This document shows positions 17,589 to 26,225 of a DNA stretch of 64,000 nt, one piece after another. The first letter of the stretch is position 1; every line of letters begins with the position of its first letter. The notes below the pieces were generated by a model. It searched no databases. It was not told the DNA's origin and saw nothing but the letters and a program-made list of their open reading frames with translations. The translations under genes were made by a program, and so were the position numbers. The stretch is from CAUZWH01 sp965224275 (GTDB taxonomy: Bacteria; Pseudomonadota; Alphaproteobacteria; SHVV01), in assembly GCA_965224275.1 (NCBI GenBank), contig CBDCYR010000011.1, positions 62,001 through 126,000 of the forward strand, given 5' to 3'.

Positions 17589-17660
17589 ATCTCTCGGCTG
17601 AGCCGGCGCTCGCGGCGACGACGGCAGCGATACCTGGAACGTGGACGCCAGCAAAATACC

Positions 17661-17815
17661 AACCCCCTCACCCCCACCCTCTCCCACGCTGGGGAGAGGG
17701 AGTTTTTATGTGCCGTCCCCGCAGTGGAGTTCCCTCTCCCCAGCGTGGGTTCGCGGGGGCGACCGTCGCGCCGGTGGCGCGGCGAAAGCGTGCCCGCGTG
17801 GGGGTAGGGTGAGGG
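17661..17815. repeat. Mosaic intergenic repeat with embedded GGTTCGCGGG motif
   Basis: This repeat fills most of the 306-bp gap between the amidase and DMT genes. It starts CCCCTCACCC and contains the hairpin CCCTCTCCC / GGGAGAGGG followed by AGTTTTT. A second arm (TTCCCTCTCCCC) follows, then an embedded segment beginning GGTTCGCGGGGGCGACCGTC and ending CGTGCCCGCGTGGGG, which recurs at 32168, 43012, 43207 and (inverted) 55586. The outer ends pair (CCCTCACCC with GGGTGAGGGG). Confidence 0.8.
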
Positions 17816-17894
17816 GGTCGAGAAACCGGCTTTGTAAACCGCAGCGTCGCGTCGAATCGACGACCTCTGTTTCTCACGAAAGTCAGTATTAGTC

Positions 17895-18827
17895 TTGTCC
17901 GGAGAAACCAAGTCCGAGACGGATTTTTTCATCCGCCATCCCTGGCTGCCTTATGTGATGCTGACCGCGGCAATGGCGTTCTATTCGATGGGGTTCGTCG
18001 TCGGCCGCGCAATCCGCGACGACGTGCCGCCGCTCGGGTTGATATTTTGGCGCAGCGTCGTCGCCTGCTTGCTGCTCTTGTTGTTTGTCTACCCGCAGAT
18101 CAAAGCTCAGTTTCCCATTCTGTTACGCCACTGGCGGCTTTTCACGTTGCTGGCGATCACCCAGTCCGTTCTTGGTCAGGCAGTGCTATTCACCGCACTG
18201 CACACGACCACCGCGATCAACGTCAGCCTCCTGCAGATGACGCAGCCCGTGTTCATCTTGTTTTTCGCCGCCTGGCTACTTCGCGACCGTATCACCACCA
18301 AGCAGGGAATCGGTGCCCTGTTTGCTATGCTCGGCGTCGTCGTCACGATCGCGCATGGCAACATCGATATTCTACTGGCGTTGCAATTTGTCCCCGGCGA
18401 CATCCTTATTCAATTCGGCACGCTGAGCTGGGCGATCTATTCAACCATGGTCAAGCGCACACCGGGCGGGCTCAATCCGCTGGTCCTTTTCTTTGGCATT
18501 ACCTTGGTCGGTGGCGTCGTTCTACTGCCGCTCTATTTGATCGAGACCTTTTACTTCGGACAATCCGTGCCGCTGAGTTGGTTGGCGATGGGCGCGATCA
18601 GCTACGTTGCGACGATCAACGGCATTGTCGCGCTGACGTTCGTCAATATCGGCATCATCTATCTCGGACCAGCCCGCGCCGGCTCGTTCTACTACCTGAT
18701 CCCGGTATTTGCCTCATTCATGGCAATCCTTCTGCTCGGTGAAGTGTTTCAATTGTTCCATGCGATCGGCTTGGTCTTGGTGGCTATCGGTGTTTACCTG
18801 GCCAGCCAGAAGGCGCGGATCGCGTAG
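17895..18827 (+). CDS. EamA/DMT-family transporter
   Basis: A 310-residue inner-membrane protein of the drug/metabolite transporter superfamily with about ten hydrophobic segments in two EamA repeats. The first repeat ends near LFAMLGVVVTIAHG and the second has PARAGSFYYLIPVFASFMAILLLGE followed by a final helix. The substrate is unknown, and export of a metabolite is the usual role. The start is uncertain: the frame opens with a TTG at 17895 (MSGETKSETDFFIRHPWL), and no ATG exists before the first membrane segment. It precedes a TRAP operon in the same direction. Confidence 0.85.
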   Translation: MSGETKSETDFFIRHPWLPYVMLTAAMAFYSMGFVVGRAIRDDVPPLGLIFWRSVVACLLLLLFVYPQIKAQFPILLRHWRLFTLLAITQSVLGQAVLFTALHTTTAINVSLLQMTQPVFILFFAAWLLRDRITTKQGIGALFAMLGVVVTIAHGNIDILLALQFVPGDILIQFGTLSWAIYSTMVKRTPGGLNPLVLFFGITLVGGVVLLPLYLIETFYFGQSVPLSWLAMGAISYVATINGIVALTFVNIGIIYLGPARAGSFYYLIPVFASFMAILLLGEVFQLFHAIGLVLVAIGVYLASQKARIA

Positions 18828-18929
18828 GCCTCCGTCGCCCTCACCGCCTGGTCAACCCTGGGGGTTGGCGGCATCGCCCAACCCAGCGTTATACTGAAAG
18901 ATCGCTTTCTGCAGATGAGGGAGGAAACA

Positions 18930-19958
18930 ATGCGGAAAATTCTGAAAGCCGACGGAATCAGTCGGCGTGCGTTCGTATGGAGCACGGCGGCGGGTGCCGC
19001 CATAGCCGGCACGGCCACACCTTTACGGAGTGTTTGGGCGGCCCCGAGCAAGCTGCGCTTCGTCACGTTTGGCGCCAAGAATTCGATTTGGGCGAAGTCA
19101 TTTTTCCAGTTCCAAAAAGACGTGAAGGAAGTGACAAACGGCGAAATGGAAGTGAATTGGGCTGGCGGGCCGGAAGTTATCCATCCGTTTCAAGCAGGAG
19201 AAGCCGTAGGCAAGGGCGTTTTCGACATTACCCATTCCGCCAACTCCTATTTCGCAGCAGCGGTCCCCGAGGCAATTGCGCTCGCGAGTGGAACGGGTTC
19301 AGTGGATTCTGTACGCCAGTCCGGTGCTTTGGACGCACTCGATAAGATATGCCAGGAAAAACTGAATACGGTCCTCTTCGGCACGCCGCTAAATGGCGTT
19401 GGCTACATCTTTCTCTTGCGAGAAAAACCAACCAGCCTAGCGTTTTTCAAGGGTAAGAAGATCCGCTCGATCCCGCTCTACGACCCAATCCTCAAGGCGC
19501 TGGGTGCCGCCACGGTGACCACCTCGCCGGTTGAGGCGTACACCTCGCTCGAGCGTGGGGTGGTTGATGGCCTTGGCTGGTCCGATATCGGCTTCATCGA
19601 CTACAACTTCCACGATCACGCGAAGTTTCTGATGCTACCGACGTTCTATCATGTTCGCTCGGCGCATCTTATCAACGCTGACAAATTCACAAAATTGGGT
19701 ACCGAGCAACAGAAGGCACTCAAGGAAGCCTCGCTTCGCACAGATAAATGGTCGACCGGCTTTCACCAAGCGAAGCGCGACAGTGAGCATGCGGCAATGA
19801 AGGAGAAGGGCCTACAGGAAGTGTGGTTGCCGGACGCCGACGGTAAGCAGTTTGTCGAACTGACCGAGCGCCTGTTGTGGGACAAAATCAACAAGGACTC
19901 GCCTTCCAACGGGCCGATGCTCAAAAAGCTGTTCGATAAAGCAACGGCTATGGGTTAG
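18930..19958 (+). CDS. TRAP transporter solute-binding protein (DctP type)
   Basis: The periplasmic receptor of a tripartite ATP-independent transporter (342 residues). The ATG at 18930 follows a strong GGGAGG site. The N-terminus GISRRAFVWSTAAGAAIAGTA has a twin-arginine signal. The mature domain includes KLRFVTFGAKNSIWAKSFFQF, KGVFDITHSANSYFAAAVPEA and SLERGVVDGLGWSDIGFIDY, the family pattern that includes the ligand-contact Arg region (KGKKIRSIPLYDPILKALGA). It is followed by the small and large permease genes and an amidohydrolase, so the ligand is probably the amidohydrolase substrate or its precursor, perhaps a carboxylate. Confidence 0.9.
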   Translation: MRKILKADGISRRAFVWSTAAGAAIAGTATPLRSVWAAPSKLRFVTFGAKNSIWAKSFFQFQKDVKEVTNGEMEVNWAGGPEVIHPFQAGEAVGKGVFDITHSANSYFAAAVPEAIALASGTGSVDSVRQSGALDALDKICQEKLNTVLFGTPLNGVGYIFLLREKPTSLAFFKGKKIRSIPLYDPILKALGAATVTTSPVEAYTSLERGVVDGLGWSDIGFIDYNFHDHAKFLMLPTFYHVRSAHLINADKFTKLGTEQQKALKEASLRTDKWSTGFHQAKRDSEHAAMKEKGLQEVWLPDADGKQFVELTERLLWDKINKDSPSNGPMLKKLFDKATAMG

Positions 19959-20100
19959 CGAACCAGTGGTGTTGGAAGAAATCGGGGTCGGCCAACGTTA
20001 GGGACGCCCTGAAGTTCTGTTGCGGCGGGCGGCGCCGTTCCGGCTCCGCCCGCCGATTTCCCAACCGCTCCTCGAATCAAACGGCTTTACTGAACGTCAT

Positions 20101-20631
20101 ATGGCGACGTTTACAAGACTCTACGACGGCTTCATCGACGGCCTCGCCTACCTTGCCGGGCTGACGCTGCTCGCGATGAGTGTTTGGGTCACCTACGAAG
20201 TCTTCATGCGCTACGTATTTCTCGCGCCGACGATCTGGTCGGTCGATCTCGCAGAATACGCCCTGGTTTATGTCACCTTCCTAGCGGGGCCTTGGCTCCT
20301 AAAGCACGATGGCCATGTGCGTATCGAGTTGCTTGTCGATGTGCTGTCCCCTGCACGTCAGCGTACACTCGGAATTGCCGTTTCGATCGTCGGTGCCGTT
20401 GTATGCATGGTGTTTGCTTGGCAAACTTGGATCACCGTTGCCGACTTTTACAGCCGTGGCATTACCATGAACAAGGTTTGGCAGGTCCCGCATTGGCTCC
20501 CCTACGCAGCGATGCCCGTGGGGATGTTTTTTATGGGAACCGAGTTTTTGCGCCGGGCCTATCGCTATATCACGACCGCCGGCGGTGATGCCGACCTCAA
20601 GAAAATGACGCACGACGTGCGTATCAACTGA
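20101..20631 (+). CDS. TRAP transporter small permease (DctQ type)
   Basis: The four-helix small membrane subunit of the TRAP transporter (176 residues). The ATG at 20101 gives MATFTRLYDGFIDGLAYLAG. The open frame extends upstream but without an RBS or membrane character. Hydrophobic segments include LAYLAGLTLLAMSVWVTYEV, LVYVTFLAGPWLLKHDGHV, GIAVSIVGAVVCMVFAW and PYAAMPVGMFFMGTEFL. The H-x-R-I-E pattern after the second helix (GHVRIELLVD) is typical of DctQ. It lies nine bases before the large permease gene. Confidence 0.88.
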   Translation: MATFTRLYDGFIDGLAYLAGLTLLAMSVWVTYEVFMRYVFLAPTIWSVDLAEYALVYVTFLAGPWLLKHDGHVRIELLVDVLSPARQRTLGIAVSIVGAVVCMVFAWQTWITVADFYSRGITMNKVWQVPHWLPYAAMPVGMFFMGTEFLRRAYRYITTAGGDADLKKMTHDVRIN

Positions 20632-20640
20632 CGCGAAAAC

Positions 20641-21957
20641 GTGGAAGGCTGGTTCCTCTCTCTTCTCCTGCTGTTCGGCCTGTTGATTGTCGGGATGGCC
20701 AGCGGTCTGCCGGTCGCCTTCACGTTTATCACCATCAACGTTGTCGGCCTTAGCCTTTTCCTCGGCGGCTTCAACGCTTTGTCGTTACTTGGGGGCAGCG
20801 CCTACAACGGCATCGCCCAATTCGCCCTGATCCCAGTGCCGTTATTTATTCTGATGGGCGAACTCCTCATGCGGTCGGGTCTGGCGTCGGCGACGGTCGA
20901 CGCGGCCGACCAGTGGGTCGGCAAGGTTCCCGGCCGCTTGGCGATATCCGCGGTAGGCGGCGGCACATTGTTCGGCGCACTTAGCGGCTCGAGCATGGCT
21001 TCGGTTGCGATGCTGGGCTCGATGCTGGTGCCCGAAATGGAGCGGCAGAACTACAAGCCGCAGATGTCGGTGGCGCCGATTTTGGGGGCCGGCGGTCTCG
21101 CCGTCCTGATCCCGCCGAGTGCACTTGGCGTTCTGCTCGGCGCGCTAGCCAAAGTGTCGATTGCCGAACTGCTGATTGCCGCACTGCTGCCGGGTCTTGT
21201 GATGGCCGGCTTCTACGGTCTCTACTTTATTGGTCGCGGCTATCTCCAGCCGCATTTGGCGCCGCCCTACGAGTCGGAAACCCTGCCCATCCTCCAGCGT
21301 CTTAAAACGCTGCGGCACCTGGTCCCGCTCGGCGGGCTCGTGGTGGTCGTCACCGGATTCATTTTTCTCGGCATCGCGACACCGTCAGAAACCGCCGCCA
21401 TGGGCGCCGCCGCCTCGGCCCTACTCGCCGCCGCCTATGGCCGATTGACCTGGACCGTCTTGCGCGAATCGATGATGGCGACTCTGGCGACGACGGCCAT
21501 GGTGATGCTGATCATTGTCGGCTCGACCGCTTACAGCCAACTGTTGGCCGTCACCGGCGTTACCTCGGGCCTGGTTGAAGGCGTGACCGAACTGGATCTG
21601 TCACCCGTGATGATGGTCATCGTCATGCAGATCCTGGTTCTGATCTTGGGATGTTTTATCGACACCATCTCGATCATGCTGATCACCATCCCAATTTTCA
21701 TGCCGATCGTTCAAACGTTGGGCATGGACCCGATCTGGTTTTCGATTCTTATCCTGATTCAGCTCGAATTGGCCGGCATCACGCCGCCGTTCGGCGTGCT
21801 ACTGTTTGTCATGAAAGGTGTGCGGCCACATCTCAACATCGTCGATATTTATCGTGCCGCATTCCCCATCGTTCTGTTGCAATTCCTGGTGATTGCGCTG
21901 GTCATTGTGTTCCCAGGTCTAACAAGTTGGCTACCCAGCCTAATGGTGCGAAACTAG
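20641..21957 (+). CDS. TRAP transporter large permease (DctM type)
   Basis: The 438-residue transport subunit of the TRAP system with about twelve membrane segments. Diagnostic pieces are GLPVAFTFITINVVGL, IPLFILMGELL-like PVPLFILMGELLMRSGLA, GRLAISAVGGGTLFGALSGSS, GAGGLAVLIPPSALGVLLG, FLGIATPSETAAMGAAAS and ITPPFGVLLFVMKGV. The start is a GTG at 20641, nine bases after the small permease stop. It couples substrate import to a Na+ or H+ gradient. The amidohydrolase gene follows after 26 bp in the same transcript. Confidence 0.92.
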   Translation: MEGWFLSLLLLFGLLIVGMASGLPVAFTFITINVVGLSLFLGGFNALSLLGGSAYNGIAQFALIPVPLFILMGELLMRSGLASATVDAADQWVGKVPGRLAISAVGGGTLFGALSGSSMASVAMLGSMLVPEMERQNYKPQMSVAPILGAGGLAVLIPPSALGVLLGALAKVSIAELLIAALLPGLVMAGFYGLYFIGRGYLQPHLAPPYESETLPILQRLKTLRHLVPLGGLVVVVTGFIFLGIATPSETAAMGAAASALLAAAYGRLTWTVLRESMMATLATTAMVMLIIVGSTAYSQLLAVTGVTSGLVEGVTELDLSPVMMVIVMQILVLILGCFIDTISIMLITIPIFMPIVQTLGMDPIWFSILILIQLELAGITPPFGVLLFVMKGVRPHLNIVDIYRAAFPIVLLQFLVIALVIVFPGLTSWLPSLMVRN

Positions 21958-21983
21958 CAAAAGCTCAAGCGAGGAGAAATCTC

Positions 21984-23097
21984 ATGGCGCAAATCTTTGA
22001 TGCCGATGGTCACGTTTTCGAAGACACCGAGGAGATGGGCAAACGCATGCCCAAGATGTATCGGGATTGGAAGTATGCACACGGGTTGTTTGCGACCCAG
22101 CCATGGTTCCCGCCATTGGGATTCCTTCACACACCGACCGGTGTGTTCCCCAAAGGAGCGTTTGGCGACGGAGGGTGGCCGGGAGTCGACTCGTGGGTTG
22201 AATTCATCGACGCGACCGGGATCGAAAGCGCGGTCATGTACCCGACCGTTGGCCTTACATACGGTCATATCTCCAACAGTGACTACGCGATCGCTGTCGG
22301 ACGCGCCTACAACGACTGGTTGGCCGAAACTTATGTTGAGCGCTCCCCGGTCTTCAAAGGCATGGGGTTAATCCCGATGCAAGAGCCCGATGCGGCGATC
22401 GAGGAACTCAGGCGCTGCATACTCGAACTCAACATGACCGGTGTCATGTTGGCCGGCACAGGCCTCAAAGCGCATCTCGGCTCTAAGGAATACTGGCCGA
22501 TCTATGCCGAAGCTGAACGCTTGGGGTGCCCGGTCGCGATCCACGCCGGCATTCACAATGGCTTCGGTATGGACGACATGAATGTCTTCGCGCCCGCGCA
22601 TGCGATTGGCCACCCCATGGCGATGATCATCGCGCTCGGCGGGTTTGTTTTCAACGGCGTGTTCGACAAATTCCCTCGGCTGCGTGTCGGCTTTCTTGAG
22701 AGCGGCGTCGCCTGGCTCCTATTTTGCATCGAGCGGTTCGACACCTCGAACGCGAATTTTATCCCGCTCAATTGGCGCGGTGAGTTGCTGAAACTCAAAA
22801 AGGGTCAATCGGTCAAGGACTACATGCTTAAGCTGATCAAGGATGACCGCATCTTTATCGGTGCCGAGGGCGACGAGTACATGCTCGCCGCGGCCATTAA
22901 GGCGGTCGGCAACTACGCCGTTCATGTTCTCCTCGGATTTCCCGCACGAAGTCAACACCGAGAAATGCCTCCATCATCTCGATGAAATTCGCGAGAGCGA
23001 CGCCCTCAGCGACAACGACCGCGAAGCTATCATGCACGCCAACGCGGAGCGCTTCTATAGCGTCCAGCCAAAAAACGTCCGCGCTGCGGCGGAATAA
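21984..23097 (+). CDS. Amidohydrolase (COG2159 type), frameshifted near the 3' end
   Basis: A metal-dependent hydrolase/decarboxylase-like TIM-barrel protein of the amidohydrolase-2 type, last gene of the TRAP operon. The ATG at 21984 follows GAGGAG. Metal-ligand regions are IFDADGHVFED near the N-terminus and VAIHAGIHNGFG in the middle. At about 22918-22921 the frame breaks: the first frame runs to a stop at 22985, while the family sequence FMFSSDFPHEVNTEKCLHHL, with its conserved Asp, continues one base out of frame to a stop at 23097. One extra base would explain it. If real, the break removes the last metal-binding Asp and inactivates the enzyme. Confidence 0.85.
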
Positions 23098-23099
23098 AA

Positions 23100-23205
23100 C
23101 AAAAACCCCTCACCCAACCCTCTCCCCAAAAGGGGTGAGGGCTTTGATCGAGTACACCGCAAGCTCCCTCGCCCCTTTGGGGAGAGGGCGGGGTTGAGGG
23201 GCTTT
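23100..23205. repeat. Mosaic intergenic repeat between convergent genes
   Basis: A compact copy of the pyrimidine-rich mosaic element sits between the convergent ends of two amidohydrolase genes. It starts CCCCTCACCCAACCCTCTCC, has an inner hairpin CTCTCCCC / GGGGTGAG and ends with CCCTCGCCCC … GGGGAGAGGGCGGGG. Its symmetry suggests it could stop transcription from both sides. Confidence 0.75.
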
Positions 23206-23236
23206 GTATACTAGAGGCCGTCTTCAGCTCGCTTCG

Positions 23237-24358
23237 CTAACCCGGGCGGCTCCCCGCCGGCGGCACCTCGATGCCGAACAATCGGGCGGCGTTGTTGAAC
23301 GTCATATCATCGACGAACGCTTCCGAGTGATGGCCGTAGAGATCGTGAACGATCTTGCGGCTGTTGGGGTAAGTGCACCGCGCGTGCGGAAAGTCCGAAC
23401 CCCAGACCAGGGTTTTCGGATCGATGAGATCGAGAACCTTGTCGAGATAGAGCTCGTCGACCACGCCGTGATAAACTTGGCTCATATATTCGCGAACCCG
23501 CCGCTTCGGCATCGGCACGCCAACCGAGGGTCCGAAGCTCCGCTCGAACTGCTCAACCCGGAACATCCAATAAACCAGCCACGAGACCTCGAATTCGGCC
23601 AGCATAATGTTGAGCTTGGGGAAACGGTCGAAAATGCCGCCGAAAATGAATTCATTGGCGAGCGGCGCAAACGCCTCATGAAACACGCCGAGGCTGCGGC
23701 GCACGCCTTGCGAGCGCTCATCGCCGTGCAGCGTGAACGACGCCCGCTGGTTGCCGGTGAGAATATGCAGTGACACCGGCAGGCCGAGCTCTTCGGCCCG
23801 CGCCCAGAACGGGTCGTAATGCGCACTGCGATAGGGCTCCCAGCTGTCACGCGTATCGCAATTGATCGTCACCGTCGCCATTCCCAGCTTGGCCACCCGC
23901 TCGAGCTCGGCGACCGCCCAATTCACATCGGCCATGTGGATCGGCGCGCACCCGAATAGGCGCTTGGGATCCTCGCTGCGATGGTCGGCCAGCCAATCGC
24001 TGAACACACCGCAGCAGTCCTGTACGAGTTGATCGTCGAGCGCCCGCATCGTGTGCAGCGTCGACGATGCATACAGTACCTCGGCGTAAATACCGTCTTC
24101 ATCCAGACACGTCAGGCGAAAGGCAGGATCTCGGCCCGCTTTGGTGAGCTTGTCCTGCTCGGCTTCATCGCCCTCGATCAACACCGACAAACGCAAATGC
24201 TCTTTGCCGGTGAAGTAGTAGCGGCCCTTGACGCCCTGATATTCGTCAACGAATCGCGGCACCTTGTCGCCGTGCTTGTCGCCCAGCGCCTTGGCGAACA
24301 GATCGGCCGGCTCGACCACGTGCGAATCCGCTGAAATCAATAATTTATCCCAAGCCAT
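23237..24358 (-). CDS. Amidohydrolase (COG2159 type)
   Basis: A 373-residue amidohydrolase-2 family protein, a metal-dependent TIM barrel related to 2-amino-3-carboxymuconate semialdehyde decarboxylase and similar enzymes. The metal ligands are in LLISADSHVVEPADL (D-x-H), LPVSLHILTGNQ (His) and LVWGSDFPHARCTYPNS (Asp and His). The middle has RLFGCAPIHMADVNWAVAEL. The reaction cannot be assigned. A closely similar protein is encoded at 43321-44439. The dienelactone-hydrolase gene lies 32 bp upstream on the same strand, so the two are likely co-transcribed. Confidence 0.88.
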   Translation of the reverse strand: MAWDKLLISADSHVVEPADLFAKALGDKHGDKVPRFVDEYQGVKGRYYFTGKEHLRLSVLIEGDEAEQDKLTKAGRDPAFRLTCLDEDGIYAEVLYASSTLHTMRALDDQLVQDCCGVFSDWLADHRSEDPKRLFGCAPIHMADVNWAVAELERVAKLGMATVTINCDTRDSWEPYRSAHYDPFWARAEELGLPVSLHILTGNQRASFTLHGDERSQGVRRSLGVFHEAFAPLANEFIFGGIFDRFPKLNIMLAEFEVSWLVYWMFRVEQFERSFGPSVGVPMPKRRVREYMSQVYHGVVDELYLDKVLDLIDPKTLVWGSDFPHARCTYPNSRKIVHDLYGHHSEAFVDDMTFNNAARLFGIEVPPAGSRPG

Positions 24359-24390
24359 GTAACCAACCCCTCCCTAACGTCCAATTCTGT

Positions 24391-25131
24391 CTAACCGACA
24401 TGTTTGCGGAATAAGGCCAACATGCGTTCCCAGTGCCGGTCTTCGGCCGCCTGGACATGCGCATCGCGATCGGGGAATGCGAAGGCGTGGCCGGTGCCCG
24501 GGTAGATTTCGATGCGATGGGTGACTCCGCCCGCTTCCAGGCGCTCACGAAGTTGCTCGATGTGGTCGGGCGGCAATAGCCGATCTGACTCGCCGCATCC
24601 CAGATAAACTTCACCTTTGATCTTGTCGACGCAGAGATGCGGCGAATCCGGCTTATCCGTGACCATCGCGGTCGCGCAGAATGCCGCGGTCACTGCAATC
24701 TCGGGAAATTCAGCAGCCGCGCAAACCGCGAAGCGGCCGCCCATGCAGTATCCCACCGCGCCGATCGGGCCGTTTTTGGCCGCCGGATCTTGCGCCACTG
24801 TCGCCAGGGCCGCCCGCGCATCGCTGATCGACATCACACTGCTAACGCCGCGGATCATCTCCAGCATGCGTTCGCGATCGAAGGCGCCGTCGACGTCGGC
24901 GCGGTTGCCGTCGATCACCACATCTCGTGCAAGACGATAGAAAAGGTTCGGCATGATCACGTAGTAGCCCGAGGTCCCTATCCGTCGAGCCATTTCGAAC
25001 AGCTCTTCGCGGATTCCGGGCGCGTCGTGAAAGAAGAAAATCGCCGGGAACGGCCCGCCCTCGTCGGGATGGCAAACGAAGGTATTCATGGCCCCATCAC
25101 CAGTGCCGATATCGAACTTATGCTCTTGCAT
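24391..25131 (-). CDS. Dienelactone hydrolase family protein
   Basis: A 246-residue alpha/beta hydrolase of the dienelactone hydrolase family, whose classical members open dienelactones in chloroaromatic degradation. The ATG at 25131 follows a strong GGGGAGGT site. The nucleophile elbow is VGYCMGGRF with the family's Cys, the acid Asp lies in YLGCGESDRLLPPD and the His in YPGTGHAFAFPDRDA. It begins HKFDIGTGDGAMNTFV. It precedes the amidohydrolase gene in the same direction and diverges from a DMT exporter. The substrate is unknown. Confidence 0.88.
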   Translation of the reverse strand: MQEHKFDIGTGDGAMNTFVCHPDEGGPFPAIFFFHDAPGIREELFEMARRIGTSGYYVIMPNLFYRLARDVVIDGNRADVDGAFDRERMLEMIRGVSSVMSISDARAALATVAQDPAAKNGPIGAVGYCMGGRFAVCAAAEFPEIAVTAAFCATAMVTDKPDSPHLCVDKIKGEVYLGCGESDRLLPPDHIEQLRERLEAGGVTHRIEIYPGTGHAFAFPDRDAHVQAAEDRHWERMLALFRKHVG

Positions 25132-25219
25132 ACCTCCCCTCGTCTCCCCCCTTGGTAACGAGCCCGTCTCGTGTGAGACTCGTTCGTCATCTCCGCCGCG
25201 TCGTCCCCAAACATCTATC

Positions 25220-26185
25220 ATGAGCCCGCCACCAACCATGGCACAAGCGTCGTCCCAGGCCGCAAAAGCAGGCGGCACCTTGATCCCGCTCACCATGTTG
25301 TTGATCGTCGGCATCGTGTGGGGCGCGATCTTCACCGTCAACAAGGCTGCCGCCGAGGCCGCGGTGCCGCCAGTGGCCTACGCATTTTGGTCGATTCTCA
25401 TCGCCGGCGTTGTCATGGCGATATTGTCGCTGATTTTCGAGGGCCGGCCGAAGTTGGGGCCCAAATACCTGCTGTTCTATTTCATCTCGGGCGTCGCAAA
25501 TTTTGGTTTCGCGATCATCCTATTCGCCTACGCCGCGCCGAAACTTCCGGCTGGAGTCATCACCCTGGTGATGATGATGACGCCAACGATGACCTACCTG
25601 TTCGCCTTCGTTCTCCGCATCGATCGCTTCCGCACCGCCAGTTTCCTCGGGCTGATGCTTGGGATTATCGGCGTCCTGGTGATCGTGTTGCCTGATTTCA
25701 GTCTGCCGACGCGCGAAATGGCCGGCTGGTTCCTGCTGGTTTTGCTGGGGCCGACTTCATTCGCAGTCGGCAATGTCTACGTCGCGGTATCGCGGCCACC
25801 GGAAATGCCGGGACTGATGGCGACGGCAGGACTGTGCCTCGGCGCCGCCGCTTTTATATTTCCTGTCTTGTTGGTCGTTGGTGGAAGTCCCGACCCGCGC
25901 GCATTATCTGGCGAAGGTGCAGCGACGGTGGTGATCGCGGCTGCCATCTATTGCATCACCCTGTCGTTCTTTTTCGAGATTATCCGCCGTGCCGGCCCGC
26001 TATTCTGGAGCCAAATCGGCTACATCTCGGTGGTTTCGGGGATCGTCTGGGGCATCATTGTGTTCGGCGAGCAACACAGCGCGGGCATTTGGCTCGGTGC
26101 GGCGCTGATGTTCGGTGGCCTCGCATTGGTCAATCGGGGCGTGCGCGCCGCCGCGCTGGAGGAACGGGCCGCCAACGCCAGCTGA
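25220..26185 (+). CDS. EamA/DMT-family transporter
   Basis: A 321-residue inner-membrane DMT-superfamily protein with ten predicted helices and two EamA repeats (GIVWGAIFTVNKAAAEAAVP in the first, IRRAGPLFWSQIGYISVVSG in the second). The ATG at 25220 and another at 25238 are both possible starts. The substrate is unknown. The FAH-family gene follows after 40 bp with its own RBS, so the two probably form an operon. It is divergent from the dienelactone hydrolase gene. Confidence 0.87.
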   Translation: MSPPPTMAQASSQAAKAGGTLIPLTMLLIVGIVWGAIFTVNKAAAEAAVPPVAYAFWSILIAGVVMAILSLIFEGRPKLGPKYLLFYFISGVANFGFAIILFAYAAPKLPAGVITLVMMMTPTMTYLFAFVLRIDRFRTASFLGLMLGIIGVLVIVLPDFSLPTREMAGWFLLVLLGPTSFAVGNVYVAVSRPPEMPGLMATAGLCLGAAAFIFPVLLVVGGSPDPRALSGEGAATVVIAAAIYCITLSFFFEIIRRAGPLFWSQIGYISVVSGIVWGIIVFGEQHSAGIWLGAALMFGGLALVNRGVRAAALEERAANAS

Positions 26186-26225
26186 TGAGATAAACACGGG
26201 CGGAAACCAACGGGAGGGAACGAGA

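Noticed and set aside
16242..17687. A 481-residue minus-strand frame opposite the amidase
   Set aside because: The amidase on the plus strand has all catalytic motifs and an RBS; the opposite frame has none.
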